DNA of 64,000 bases from Desulfosporosinus orientis DSM 765 (GCF_000235605.1 NC_016584.1:5395151-5459150); one strand, 5' to 3'. Positions 45,814 to 55,836 are shown, numbered from the stretch's first letter. The notes: a model not told the origin generated them from the letters alone. A program made the numbers and translations.

Positions 45814-47097
45814 TTAGGAATTCTGTTCTACCAAAAAGTTGACTGTCTTTTGACTAATCATGCTTTGTTTATAGAACGGAAGCTCCCCACGCGCGATTAG
45901 GGTCTGCTTGATTAATCCAGCGTCTTGACCGTGACGCTCACTAAGTTTTTTCATTTCCTCGTCTACTTCGTCTTCGGTGACCTCAATTCCTTCTGCTTTG
46001 GCAACAGTTTCTAAAACTAAATCTGTTTTGACGCTTTCAGCAGCTTGAGGCCGAGCCTGCTCCTGCATGGCTTCTTCTGTAGAGTTTGTGAACTGATAGT
46101 ACTGCTCAAGTGTCAAGCCTTGTTGAGCAAGATTACGACTTAAATCTTCTAACATTAGTTTAATTCTTTCCGTAATCATGACTTCAGGAATTTCGACGCT
46201 GGCATTGTCCACAACTTTTGCCACGATTGCTTTGACATGTTCATCTTTAGCTCTTTGTTCAGCTGTCTTCATTAATTTATTCCGTAAATCAGTTTTCAAT
46301 TCATCCAGAGTCTCAAATTCACTGACATCTTTTGCAAATTCATCGTCCAAAGGAGAAAGTTCCTTGCGTTGGATTTTTTTGACAACTGTTTTAAACACAG
46401 CGTCTTTACCTGCTAGCTCTGCACTATGATATTCAGCAGGGAAGGTAACGTTGACATCATGAGGTTGTCCAATTTCAACGCCAATTAAACCTTCTTCAAA
46501 GCCAGGGATAAAAGTACCGGATCCGATAACCAGTTCATAGTTTTCAGCTTTACCGCCTACAAAAGGAACTCCATCGGTAAATCCTTCGAAGTCTAAGGTA
46601 ACGGTATCATCATTTTCTACCTTACCTTCTTCTAAGGTTATAAGCCGGGCATGCTGCTGCTGTTTGCTCTTTAAGGCTTCCATAACTTCATCTTCTGTGA
46701 TGGTTGCCGCACTTTGTTCAATCTTAAGTCCTTTATACTCACCCAGTTCAACTTCTGGTTTAACTGCTACTTTCGCCTTAAAGATAAGATCTTTTCCTTC
46801 TTCAATTTGCACCAGGTCAACATTTGGACGATCAACGGGCTCAATTCCGCTTTCTCCAACTGCTTGAGCATAAGCCGGTCCGACTAATTGATCCAGAGCT
46901 TCATCATAAAGGGCTTGTTTTCCCACATACTGTTCTACGAGACGACGTGGTGCTTTACCTTTACGGAATCCAGGAACGTTGACTTTCTTCGCCAGGACTT
47001 TAGCAGCTTGATTGACCGCATTTACGAATTTTTCGGCTTCAACGGTAACTTCCAAAGCAACAAGATTTTTTTCAAGTTTTTCTACTGAAACTGACAT
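45814..47097 (-). CDS. tig: Trigger factor
   Basis: 427 residues. A ribosome-bound chaperone. Ribosome-docking motif GFRKGKAPR near residue 43, FKBP-type prolyl isomerase domain (about 150-240, [20 protein letters not shown]) and helical C-terminal chaperone domain. GGGGAGAA precedes the ATG. Confidence 0.96.
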   Translation of the reverse strand: MSVSVEKLEKNLVALEVTVEAEKFVNAVNQAAKVLAKKVNVPGFRKGKAPRRLVEQYVGKQALYDEALDQLVGPAYAQAVGESGIEPVDRPNVDLVQIEEGKDLIFKAKVAVKPEVELGEYKGLKIEQSAATITEDEVMEALKSKQQQHARLITLEEGKVENDDTVTLDFEGFTDGVPFVGGKAENYELVIGSGTFIPGFEEGLIGVEIGQPHDVNVTFPAEYHSAELAGKDAVFKTVVKKIQRKELSPLDDEFAKDVSEFETLDELKTDLRNKLMKTAEQRAKDEHVKAIVAKVVDNASVEIPEVMITERIKLMLEDLSRNLAQQGLTLEQYYQFTNSTEEAMQEQARPQAAESVKTDLVLETVAKAEGIEVTEDEVDEEMKKLSERHGQDAGLIKQTLIARGELPFYKQSMISQKTVNFLVEQNS

Positions 47098-47393
47098 ATT
47101 ATGTTCTCCCCCTTAAACACTAATTAGTCTATGTGCAAGGCAGCTGTGGATACTCGTTAGTCTTCCCGTTTTTAAAAGACTACAAACCCTCGCTTAAGCC
47201 AAATACATCTAAAGAAAAAATTACTAATCAATTATAACAGACTTGCATCTTCTAATCAAATAGCCTAACCCTTTGAAATAGGTCATGGATAAGTCTTTTT
47301 AATCAGGGCAAAATAATTTTTAAGTTCTTGATGCCACAACCCATTTTAAACCTATAACTTGCTGATTACTTCAACTAAGAAAGGTGACAAATA

Positions 47394-48116
47394 ATGCTGA
47401 TTGTTGTTGTAAGGACTCTAATATTGTATGCCCTTGTCATTATCGCCCTGCGTTTAATGGGAAAAAGAGAAATCGGACAATTACAGCCTTTTGAGTTAGT
47501 GGTTATTCTCATGATCTCGGAACTTGCGGCTGTCCCCAGTGAAAATGTCGGGGTTCCTATGCTGAGCGGCGTTATTCCTATCCTAGTACTTCTCTCGGCA
47601 AGTCTTACCCTAGCCTGGATATCTTTAAAAAGTGAAAAAGCGAGGAATATTATTTGCGGTAAACCCAGCATTCTCATCGATCGGGGGAAAATATCCCAGG
47701 ATGAATTGCGAAAAAACTGTTATAACATTACGGATCTGCTTGAAGAGCTGAGACTCAATAATATGCCGAATATTGCCGATGTTGAGTTTGCTATTTTAGA
47801 AAACAACGGACAATTAAGTGTTATTCCGAAAACTAATAAACGACCAACAATCCCCGATGACTTTAAAATAAGCCCTCAATATGAAGGACTTCCGCTGACA
47901 GTTATCATGGACGGCAAATTAAATAAAAAAAACCTCGAGCATTATAATAAGGACATCCAATGGCTGAAAAAGGAGCTTAAAAAACAAAAGATCCATCAAA
48001 TTGAAGATGTGTTTATTGCCAGTCTTGATTCCTCGGGGAATCTATTTGCTCAAGAAAAGAAGCAGCCCAAAAAGCAAAAAAATAATAAAAAGAAAAAAAA
48101 TCCTGATGTGAGGTGA
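47394..48116 (+). CDS. DUF421 (YetF-like) membrane protein
   Basis: 240 residues. Three membrane segments (about 2-75, with GKREIGQLQPFELVVILMISELAAVP) and a soluble DUF421 domain (KPSILIDRGKISQDELRKNCYNITDLLEELR). The tail is lysine-rich. The family is linked to spore or envelope roles in Bacillus, without a known activity. Coupled to the next gene (4 bp apart). Confidence 0.88.
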   Translation: MLIVVVRTLILYALVIIALRLMGKREIGQLQPFELVVILMISELAAVPSENVGVPMLSGVIPILVLLSASLTLAWISLKSEKARNIICGKPSILIDRGKISQDELRKNCYNITDLLEELRLNNMPNIADVEFAILENNGQLSVIPKTNKRPTIPDDFKISPQYEGLPLTVIMDGKLNKKNLEHYNKDIQWLKKELKKQKIHQIEDVFIASLDSSGNLFAQEKKQPKKQKNNKKKKNPDVR

Positions 48117-48120
48117 TAAT

Positions 48121-48504
48121 ATGCTGAGAACGGTTTCAACGATTATTGTGATTATCCTATTCTTTTTGATAGGCTCTATTACTTCTTATAGATTTGTTGA
48201 AAACACGACTGATACTGCCAGCGCTCATCTTCAGGTCATTCAAGAATCTATTTACACGGAAAAATGGCAGGCAGCGAATGAGGAATTAGCGATTGTCCAA
48301 GAAAACTGGAATAATAACGGCACTTGGTGGAGCGTAATTTTAGATCATCAAGAAATTGACAGAATCGATCTAGCCATCGAGAGGCTGAGAAAATTCATAG
48401 AATCAAAAGATCCTGCACTTTCTCTTGGAGAAGTGACTTCCTTAAAACAATATTTCGACTTTATCCATGACAATGAAAGGCTAAGCCTTAAGAACATACT
48501 CTAA
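48121..48504 (+). CDS. DUF4363 family membrane protein
   Basis: 127 residues. An N-terminal membrane segment (about 5-24) and a helical extracytoplasmic domain (TEKWQAANEELAIVQENWN, then HQEIDRIDLAIERLRKFIESKD) match DUF4363, commonly paired with DUF421 genes. The function is unknown. Confidence 0.85.
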   Translation: MLRTVSTIIVIILFFLIGSITSYRFVENTTDTASAHLQVIQESIYTEKWQAANEELAIVQENWNNNGTWWSVILDHQEIDRIDLAIERLRKFIESKDPALSLGEVTSLKQYFDFIHDNERLSLKNIL

Positions 48505-48593
48505 ATTAACCTTAACTTAAACTGCTAAAAGCTTCCACTTGTCAGATTCAAGAAATTATGATACAATCCTTTCTGTTACAGTAATTTTATCTC

Positions 48594-48676
48594 GCGAGAG
48601 TGGCGGAACTGGCAGACGCACTGGATTTAGGTTCCAGCGGGAAACCGTGGGGGTTCGAGTCCCTTCTCTCGCACCA
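48594..48676 (+). tRNA. tRNA-Leu (UAG)
   Basis: Acceptor stem GCGAGAG/CTCTCGC, D arm TGGCGGAACTGGCAGACGC, anticodon stem CTGGA/TCCAG with loop TTTAGGT (anticodon TAG at 48628-48630), long variable arm, T arm GGGTTCGAGTCCC and encoded ACCA. Confidence 0.97.
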
Positions 48677-48837
48677 TACTTTGTTTTTAAACCCGCATTT
48701 CATGCGGGTTTAATTGTTTATACAGGCTTTTATACTCATTAAACCTTCATTGCCCCTGACACCAAGACAAAATTCTCTCATGGCCGCCAGACAATAAGTT
48801 ATAATGAATAAAAGATAACACTATAGGAGGATGCTCT

Positions 48838-49242
48838 ATGTCTAAAACCATTAAAGAAGCTAAGCAGGCAAAAGCTGGTGACCCACGCTTTTATATGGCC
48901 AATGAGAGAACGTTTCTGGCATGGATTAGAACATCTATAGGAATAATGGGATTCGGTTTCGTCGTAGAGAGATTTTCATTGTTTGTAAGACAAATGGCAT
49001 ACGTTTTAGGACAAGATGAGCATACATTGCCTTCTTCTCTTGGATCATCTTCCATCGTTGGAATAATTCTCGTTGGCCTTGGTGCCATCATGAGTGTATC
49101 TGCCTTTATCAAATACAAAAGAACAGAAAAACAAATCACTGAGGGCACCTATGAGTCCTCATCAATATTAAACACTGCCCTCACCGGTTTAGTCCTCGCA
49201 GTTGGAGTTTTCCTTGTGTTTTATATAATCCAAAGCACATAA
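48838..49242 (+). CDS. DUF202 (YidH) family membrane protein
   Basis: 134 residues. RFYMANERTFLAWIRTSIGIMGFGFVVERF is the classic DUF202 opening; three membrane segments follow. The function is unknown. AGGAGG precedes the ATG. Confidence 0.9.
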   Translation: MSKTIKEAKQAKAGDPRFYMANERTFLAWIRTSIGIMGFGFVVERFSLFVRQMAYVLGQDEHTLPSSLGSSSIVGIILVGLGAIMSVSAFIKYKRTEKQITEGTYESSSILNTALTGLVLAVGVFLVFYIIQST

Positions 49243-49281
49243 ACAAAGCTTTGCCGGTCCCAACTTCCAGGGCTCTGTATC

Positions 49282-49578
49282 TTAACTCATCCCTTGAATT
49301 AACCAAAAATACTCAAATAAAAGAATCAGGAAATCAATTCCAACTAAAGCCAGAAGATTTCTCAGCCAATTGACAGGATACTTCCAATAATAGAATACCC
49401 CATTAAAAATCACTAAGAAAGCGGAACACCATCCCCAGCGAATAAAGAGACTCTGATTTCCGGAGAATAAATGAATAAACCACAGCACTGGGATAAACAG
49501 AAATACACTTAAGAAAGTAACTATTGTATAACCTATCTGGCGCCGCAAATCATCGGCACTTGGCTTCGCCTTGCCCAT
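49282..49578 (-). CDS. Small membrane protein, hypothetical
   Basis: About 98 residues with three hydrophobic segments (about 17-37, 46-62, 71-95). No family recognised. The ATG of MGKAKPSADD has GGAG six bases upstream, whereas the ATG four codons earlier abuts AAGGG. Convergent with the DUF202 gene. Confidence 0.7.
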   Translation of the reverse strand: MGKAKPSADDLRRQIGYTIVTFLSVFLFIPVLWFIHLFSGNQSLFIRWGWCSAFLVIFNGVFYYWKYPVNWLRNLLALVGIDFLILLFEYFWLIQGMS

Positions 49579-49651
49579 AAACTTCTCCATCCCTTAAGGT
49601 GCTTGATAATATTTAGTATACCACGAAGCCTCATAAGTTTAGAAGACTATT

Positions 49652-49776
49652 AGAAAACTTGGCTGGCCGCCAACGAAGACACTGTCTTCGAACGGATTAT
49701 CTCTTCTTGCAGACACTGTCTTCGCGCGTATTAGCCATCTTGCAGTATATAACGCAAGTTTATACTTTCTGAGTAG
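49652..49776. repeat. T-family intergenic repeat with two M modules (T3)
   Basis: The ends AGAAAACTTGGCTGGC and TATATAACGCAAGTTTATAC-TTTCTGA are those of T2. Between them two M modules lie in tandem (49674-49711 and 49711-49744), each a GACACTGTC-type hairpin followed by a CTTGCA tail. Confidence 0.8.
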
Positions 49777-49785
49777 TGAAAAAAG

Positions 49786-49813
49786 AAGCGGCTCACTCTA
49801 TACTGAACCGCTT
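49786..49813 (-). terminator. Terminator of the DUF5667 gene
   Basis: AAGCGG-TTCA and TGAG-CCGCTT arms on the minus strand are followed by CTTTTTTC. Confidence 0.7.
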
Positions 49814-49854
49814 TTCAATGGATTGATTAAAACCTGATAACCTGATAAGGGGTT

Positions 49855-51003
49855 TTATTTTTTGCCCTGGTGATCATCCTGTTTATTGTTGTCATCCTTA
49901 CCTTTCTCATCATGATTCTTATCCTGATTTTGACGTTCAATTTTGTCATGTTCTCCACTAACTGAAGGCATTGACTTCAGTGTACCCGGGGCAACAGTCA
50001 CAGAGGTTGGCTGACTGGAGCTTGCAACGGGATCCTGAGCAGAAACTGCAGCATCTGTATCATCTGTATCGTCGTTATCTTGATCTTGGTCTTGATCATT
50101 ATCATCACTGTCATTTAAATGAAAGTTCCCTTTTTCCTGAAGGGATTTTTTAAATTCCTTCAAGGCTGCTTTAGCTTGTTTTTTGAGTTCCTTTTGATCC
50201 GCTGCCGGGGTGGCAGGATCTGTTGCCGGAGCAACCGTTACTGGAACTGTATCTGATTCAGTGGTACTGTCAACCTGAGCATCCTGTTTTTCCAGTTTAG
50301 TAACTGCCTTTTCCATAGAGCGTACCACATTAAGCGCCACCTTTTGAGCGGCTTGAGGAGGAAGCTTTTCTAATAAGTTTCCTAAAACCTCAACGTTCTT
50401 TTGATTAACATTTGTAAGGGCTAACGTAAGTTTTTGGGCTTCTTCTGAACTGGGGTCCTCAACCTTATCTAAGAATTCTTGGGCTTTCGCAATCTTATCT
50501 GCATATTCATAAAAAACCGTTTGTGATTCTTCCGTTTTCCCTTCAGCCATTAATTTCTGGGCTTTTGCCAACTTCTTTAAGGCATGTTCTTCCATTAACT
50601 GACTTTTGTGAACAGGATCAAAGGTTAAGGCTATTTGGAGCTTCCCAATTAAATCTGTCAGCCAATTAGCGGGATCAACCGTATTGCCGTCTTCATCCAC
50701 TACAGCCACAGAATCATTATCCTGATCTTCAGCATTAGAGTCTGAATCAACGTCTGAATTAGTGCTGTCGGTACCTGTAACATCTGTGCCTGTGCCGGTG
50801 TTTCCAGTATCCGTACTTGCGACATCATTAGCTGCATTATCTGTAGTTGTGGTGTTAGCACTGGAGTCTGCAGCAGCAGTCGTTGTTGTCCCAGTTGATG
50901 TGGCAGTGTCCGCAAAAGCTGGGGATATGCCCATTGGCAGCACCAAAAGTGCAGCTGTAATTCCAACAGCTATTTGTTTTTTAATTGATTTTGTCCTTTG
51001 CAT
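49855..51003 (-). CDS. Secreted DUF5667 domain protein
   Basis: 382 residues. Signal peptide (1-31, ending AFADTAT), then a Thr/Asn/Asp-rich low-complexity stretch. A DUF5667 helical domain follows at about 120-235 (DPVHKSQLMEEHALKKLAKAQKLMAEGKTEES...FLDKVEDPSSEEAQKL). The tail is very acidic then basic (DNDQDQDQDN..., KDDNNKQDDHQGKK), which suggests calcium or wall contacts. The function is unknown. Repetitive codons make this region prone to slippage. Confidence 0.8.
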   Translation of the reverse strand: MQRTKSIKKQIAVGITAALLVLPMGISPAFADTATSTGTTTTAAADSSANTTTTDNAANDVASTDTGNTGTGTDVTGTDSTNSDVDSDSNAEDQDNDSVAVVDEDGNTVDPANWLTDLIGKLQIALTFDPVHKSQLMEEHALKKLAKAQKLMAEGKTEESQTVFYEYADKIAKAQEFLDKVEDPSSEEAQKLTLALTNVNQKNVEVLGNLLEKLPPQAAQKVALNVVRSMEKAVTKLEKQDAQVDSTTESDTVPVTVAPATDPATPAADQKELKKQAKAALKEFKKSLQEKGNFHLNDSDDNDQDQDQDNDDTDDTDAAVSAQDPVASSSQPTSVTVAPGTLKSMPSVSGEHDKIERQNQDKNHDEKGKDDNNKQDDHQGKK

Positions 51004-51165
51004 TCGTTTCCCTCATTTCATAAAATCTTTAAGTAAGCAGCCATTAAATATAAATTTTCAAGCTTCCATAACCCTTACATCATATCTTTACGATGCCAGT
51101 CAGCTTTTTTTGGGGGGGAGCATCATCATGGATTGCAAGTTTGAGATTGCCTGTTGATAGAAAAA

Positions 51166-51204
51166 TACGCCTAGGTCAGGCTTAAAAAACCGGACCTAGG
51201 CGTA
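51166..51204 (-). terminator. Terminator of the hydantoinase genes
   Basis: The perfect arms TACGCCTAGGTC and GACCTAGGCGTA are followed by TTTTT on the minus strand, about 30 bp past the stop. Confidence 0.85.
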
Positions 51205-51231
51205 AGCAACTCCATCTTGAATTAGTTTTGC

Positions 51232-53205
51232 TTAAAATATGTTCTGCGGATAACCTGAGGCTGTGATCTCAAAAACTTCACTGAGAAAGACTTCTCCGAA
51301 ATCCGTCTGGCAAGAAGTAACATCGTGATTAATCACTATCTCGGGATTTTTAAGCCCAGCTTGGCGAGCATTTTCCATAACTCTGGCCTTTCCTTTGACC
51401 AGAATACTCTCCCGGGCATCTTCCAACTGCATGTATCCCTCGCACCCCCAAGGTGCATGCACTTTGAAACCGGGTTTAATGACTACGGTTACTCGTTCAC
51501 TGACTTTGCCTACTGCTGCTCCAACAGCATTGGCAACCTCACTATGTTCCGGGATCGTCACTTGGGTATTCAGCAAATTGCCTACAGCGGGTAAATACGA
51601 CTCAACAGGCGCCCCGATGGCTGCAATAGGATAGTTCAGACCAATCCGCAGGCTGAAGTCATGATCAGGATGGTTCTGCTTGAAAAGAGGGTTCGTCAAA
51701 AAATTAAAGCTTTGATCCTCCTGGATAGAAAAGTTATGCCCTTGTTTTGAGACTAGACTTTGCAAGACTGAAATGGTCAGAGACTGGGTAATCTGTTCCA
51801 GACAATACTGGGCAAAACGTTCGGCAGAGCAGCCATATTCGAGAGCTAAAATTCTGGAGCCTTCAAGGGCTGCCGCAGTACTCCATTTTTTTAACATACC
51901 TAAGGAATGTAAAACATCCGTCGGTGTGAAGGAGATTCGACCGATAATTTGGGCCTGTTCAAGAGAGTTCATGGCTAAGGGACTGAGGGAACCCCCTAAG
52001 CGCTTTTCTAAGGCCAGGATATTGTGGGCTTCTTTCACCAGCACTTCCACTATGGCCCTTTCATCGGATCTTAGACTTTCCAGGTGCCGGGGCTGCTTCA
52101 GTATCATCCAGCAATCCACGGCCTGCCCTTGATAAACAGTTCGCTTCCCTTTGATCGATTTGAGTTCCTCTATTAAATGAGGGTAACGTACAGCAGCTAC
52201 ACTTAATGGCCATACCCGAGCCGGTCCGATAGTTAGTTTTCCTTGGTTGGCCCCTCGCACATAACTGCCGGCATCAATTTTAATATTACTGTCTCCGCCT
52301 ATACCAAAGGTGCTGATTTCTGCAGTATTGATATGGGTTCTCCAGCCGGCAACGATGGCTCCCGCCTCATTCATCCGCCAACGATGATTTTTGACGATGC
52401 CAATATCTGTTGTGGTACCGCCCATATCCAGGGTCAAGACAGTTTCCATACCTGTGAGAAAGGTTGCCCCTACCACACTGGCAGCAGGCCCGGACAAAAT
52501 GGTCTCAATGGGTTTTTCATAGGCCGCTTCTTCATTGATTAAAGAACCGTCTCCTTTGACAACCATGACTGGGGCCATAATACCTTTATCTCTAAGAACA
52601 CTCTTAACTGCCCCCAATAGCTCCCTGATAATCGGCAGCAGCCTGGCATTTAAACAGGCCGTCACTGTTCGAGCGTGATATCCTAATTTCGAACTGAGTT
52701 CGTGAGCACAAACAATAGGAACATCCCATTCCCTGCGTATGATTTCCCGGACCTCTTGTTCATGGGCAGGGTTTCTGATGCTTAAATTCCCTGATATAGC
52801 AAGAGTGTCAACTTCTCCTTTCATCTGCTCGATGGCTCTTGACAGTTCTTGGGTATCAAGTTCGGTAAAGGGCACTCCATATAAGTTATGCCCTCCTGAA
52901 ATCAGGGCAACTCTATGGGCCGGCAAGTCCCCTTTTGGTTTTCTTTTACCGATTAGAATCAGACCTACCCTGCCGCCCCGGCCTTCAACAATTGAGTTCG
53001 TTGCCAAGGTTGTGGACAGAGAGACCATTTTGATTGTTTCTGGTTCAATCCCACCCAAATTGCCGACAGACTCTTTGATACCAATAGTTAAATCCTGAGG
53101 TGTGGTAAATGCTTTGGCTTTGGCTAGAATGGTCTTTTTCTCAAAATCCAAGAGGACACTATCTGTAAAGGTTCCGCCGGTATCTATTCCTAGAATGCAA
53201 GACAT
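51232..53205 (-). CDS. Hydantoinase/oxoprolinase family protein (HyuA-type), copy 2
   Basis: 657 residues. An ASKHA-fold ATPase domain opens with GIDTGGTFTD and has LDMGGTTTDIGIVKN near residue 255 and the FGIGGDS loop. Relatives hydrolyse hydantoins, 5-oxoproline or carboxylate acetone with a HyuB partner. No HyuB gene is present in the window, and an extra region (about 360-480) is specific to this pair. It begins 1 bp after the stop of its paralogue. The substrate is unknown. Confidence 0.88.
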   Translation of the reverse strand: MSCILGIDTGGTFTDSVLLDFEKKTILAKAKAFTTPQDLTIGIKESVGNLGGIEPETIKMVSLSTTLATNSIVEGRGGRVGLILIGKRKPKGDLPAHRVALISGGHNLYGVPFTELDTQELSRAIEQMKGEVDTLAISGNLSIRNPAHEQEVREIIRREWDVPIVCAHELSSKLGYHARTVTACLNARLLPIIRELLGAVKSVLRDKGIMAPVMVVKGDGSLINEEAAYEKPIETILSGPAASVVGATFLTGMETVLTLDMGGTTTDIGIVKNHRWRMNEAGAIVAGWRTHINTAEISTFGIGGDSNIKIDAGSYVRGANQGKLTIGPARVWPLSVAAVRYPHLIEELKSIKGKRTVYQGQAVDCWMILKQPRHLESLRSDERAIVEVLVKEAHNILALEKRLGGSLSPLAMNSLEQAQIIGRISFTPTDVLHSLGMLKKWSTAAALEGSRILALEYGCSAERFAQYCLEQITQSLTISVLQSLVSKQGHNFSIQEDQSFNFLTNPLFKQNHPDHDFSLRIGLNYPIAAIGAPVESYLPAVGNLLNTQVTIPEHSEVANAVGAAVGKVSERVTVVIKPGFKVHAPWGCEGYMQLEDARESILVKGKARVMENARQAGLKNPEIVINHDVTSCQTDFGEVFLSEVFEITASGYPQNIF

Positions 53206-53206
53206 T

Positions 53207-55168
53207 TTAAATCACCCTCTCCTGACAATATCCGGAGGCGATAATTTCGAAGTACTCTTCAATAAATACCGGCCCAAAATCTGTTTCAGTGGTCACTTTA
53301 TCCCGGTTTATGATAAGCTCAGGCTCAATAATGCCTGTTTGTTTGGCATTTTCTAAGGCCAGCTCTTTCCCCTGGGTCAGAACTTGATCACAGGCCTCTT
53401 CATATAACGTATATTTTTCCAATCCCCACGGAGCGTGAACCGTATAACCCGGTCTAATCAATACAATAACTTTTTCGCTCACCTTACCCATGGCCGCTCC
53501 AATAGCATTAGCGACTTCACTGTGTTCAGGGATAATCACTTTAGTCTGCAATAAGTCTCCTACTGCGGGCAAGTAAGCTGTCACCGGAGCACCGATGGCA
53601 ACAACAGGATAATTCAAACGAATAGGAACTTGAATATCTAAGTTCTGGTTCGTTGGCTTTAGAAAGGGCTCCAGGAAGAACTTAAAGTTCGGATCGTTTA
53701 TATCAAAGGAATAGCCTTGTTTTAAGGATATTCCTTGTAAAATGGCAAGAGCTAAGGATTGGGTCATTTTTTCCAGACAAAGACTTACAAACTTCTCCTG
53801 ATCACAGCCGTAGGTATTGGCCAGGACTCTTGCTCCAGCAAGTGCGGTTTCAACGTTCCATTGTTTAAACTGTCCCAGACAATGCAGAGCGTCTGTGGGT
53901 GTAAATGAGATTCGGCCAATGATTCCGGCTTGCTCCAATGATTTTAAAGCAAAAGGACTTACGTATTTTCCGATTCGATTTTTGATGATTTGCGTATTAT
54001 GTGGTCCATCTTCTAAAGCCTCAATGATAAGTTGTTCATCCCCATTTAAGGCTTCCCGAGCACGAGGAGTCTTGAGTATGATCCAACTATCCATAGTTTG
54101 TCCATTAAAAATGCGATCCGAGCAAAGGGCTTTCGTCCGCTGCATTTGATTTAACTCCCCCGCCAGATAGGGATAGCGTTCACCCACCACACTCAGGGGA
54201 ATAACCCGGGTCGGGCCAATGGTCAACTGGCCTTTTCCTTGAACGGTTATGTAACTGTCGCCGCCGAGACCTACGGTACTAATACCTGCCGTGTCAATAT
54301 GAGTTCTCCAGCCTGCTACAATAGCACCCTCTTCATGCATTCGCCAGCATTTATTCTGAATAATTCCGATATCCGAAGTGGTACCGCCCATGTCCAGGGT
54401 TAAAAATGTTTCCAATCCTGAGAGGAACATGGCCCCGACAATACTCGCAGCGGGCCCGGACAAGATGGTCTCAATAGGTTTAAAGCGGGCCTTCTCTTCG
54501 CTGATCAATGACCCGTCTCCTTTGACAATCATGATAGGAACATCGATCAGCTTGTTCTTTAGTACTTGTTTAACGGCAATCAGCAGATCTGCTATGATGG
54601 GCAGCAGCTTAGCATTTAAACAGGCAGTCACTGTCCGTTCATAGAGTCCTATGTTCGAGCTTAGCTCATGAGCACACACAATCGGAACATCCCATTCCTG
54701 ATGCACTAACTCTTTGGCAAGATTTTCATGTTCGGGATTTCTGATACTAAAGATTCCGGAAATAGCTAAAGTGTCTACTTCCCCTTTCATACCCCTAATG
54801 ACCTGTTCTAATGCTGTTTGGTCCAGTTCACAGACAGGACTCCCCAACCCATCGTGTCCACCGGAAACTAAGCCGACTTTTTGGGCCGGAAAAACTCCAG
54901 GGGGTTTGTTGCCGATCAATATCAAACCAACCTTGCCGCCGCGCCCTTCAACAATGGCATTTGTGGCAAGGGTTGTGGAAAGACAAACCATTTTAACCTC
55001 GTTTGGATTGAGTTCTCCTAAATTATCGATGCATTCTTTAATACCAATAGTAAGATCCTGTGGCGTTGTGAATGCTTTTGCCTTTTTCACAACCGTTCTG
55101 CCTTTAAAATCTAAGATTACACCATCAGTGTAAGTACCTCCGGTATCTATCCCCAAAATATAAGCCAA
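53207..55168 (-). CDS. Hydantoinase/oxoprolinase family protein (HyuA-type), copy 1
   Basis: About 653 residues, a full-length paralogue of the gene after it, clearly similar along the whole length (GIDTGGTYTD, LDMGGTTSDIGIIQN, VGLGGDS, FTPTDALHCLGQFKQW). The preferred start is TTG at 55168, ten bases after GAGGAG. It gives MAYILGIDTGG, which aligns with MSCILGIDTGG of the paralogue, whereas two nearer GTG codons are too close to the binding site. First gene of a two-gene operon. Confidence 0.88.
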   Translation of the reverse strand: MAYILGIDTGGTYTDGVILDFKGRTVVKKAKAFTTPQDLTIGIKECIDNLGELNPNEVKMVCLSTTLATNAIVEGRGGKVGLILIGNKPPGVFPAQKVGLVSGGHDGLGSPVCELDQTALEQVIRGMKGEVDTLAISGIFSIRNPEHENLAKELVHQEWDVPIVCAHELSSNIGLYERTVTACLNAKLLPIIADLLIAVKQVLKNKLIDVPIMIVKGDGSLISEEKARFKPIETILSGPAASIVGAMFLSGLETFLTLDMGGTTSDIGIIQNKCWRMHEEGAIVAGWRTHIDTAGISTVGLGGDSYITVQGKGQLTIGPTRVIPLSVVGERYPYLAGELNQMQRTKALCSDRIFNGQTMDSWIILKTPRAREALNGDEQLIIEALEDGPHNTQIIKNRIGKYVSPFALKSLEQAGIIGRISFTPTDALHCLGQFKQWNVETALAGARVLANTYGCDQEKFVSLCLEKMTQSLALAILQGISLKQGYSFDINDPNFKFFLEPFLKPTNQNLDIQVPIRLNYPVVAIGAPVTAYLPAVGDLLQTKVIIPEHSEVANAIGAAMGKVSEKVIVLIRPGYTVHAPWGLEKYTLYEEACDQVLTQGKELALENAKQTGIIEPELIINRDKVTTETDFGPVFIEEYFEIIASGYCQERVI

Positions 55169-55329
55169 CGTCACCACACTCCTCTATTTATAAAATCAAC
55201 TATTTATAGCCCTTTTTACGGTAAATTAGCTAAAACATGTTTATTAACTGCAATTATTGTGCCAAGGTATCTACTACTCTGAAAAGCTCACCTTGAAAAC
55301 TCCCTCAAAAGCACGCCCCAAAACCCAAA

Positions 55330-55781
55330 GACCCGAAGGCCAGGGAAGCTTCGTCCACAGAAGCGAACCCATGGCATGGAGAGGCGATAAAAGCCCACAA
55401 AGCGGTTGTGGGGATTGCGGAGCCTGGGTCCCCTTTCGCCGTCCTGCAAGAAGGCTAATTCGTGCGAAGACAGTGTCTTCGGGCTTCGGGGACACTCGGC
55501 AAATCCACACTGCAGGAGTATGTATAATGAGCTGCAGTGTGGCGATAAGCTCGTCCGCTTATCGTCATGGCCAGCGTTCACTCCAGGTACTACCCGGAGG
55601 TTTGGCACGAAAGTGTCCGGTGGACATTTTCGCCGAAGCGGCTATCTCCAAAGAATACTTACCCGCTGAAGGAAGCTCCCGCAACCGCGAGCGGGCGAGC
55701 CTCGGAATGCTGCGGTGACGAAGACACTGTCTTCGCACGAATTAGCTTTTCTTGCAGGATGTGGCGAAGCCGCCCGACCCC
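55330..55781 (-). repeat. R-family repeat loaded with hairpin modules (R-f)
   Basis: This is an R element of about 450 bp in inverse orientation. All R blocks are present in order, but three extra segments interrupt it. They lie between CACATCC and CAGCATTCC, between GGGAGCTT and GCCAAACC, and between GTGAAC and GGCTCCGC. The inserts hold M modules (55445-55481 plus, 55719-55756 minus), an N module (55608-55674), a hexaloop hairpin (55542-55566) and a CACACTGCAG/CTGCAGTGTG hairpin (55506-55541). No coding content. Confidence 0.8.
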
Positions 55782-55836
55782 GGAAATCCAAAGAAGGCCA
55801 AGTCAAATTTACTATTTTAAGTTATCTTTGACTTAA

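Noticed and set aside
55257-55836. Overlapping ORFs in both strands of the R-f region
   Set aside because: They arise from stop-poor, GC-rich palindromes and resemble no protein; the same applies to ORFs inside the R, E and T elements elsewhere.
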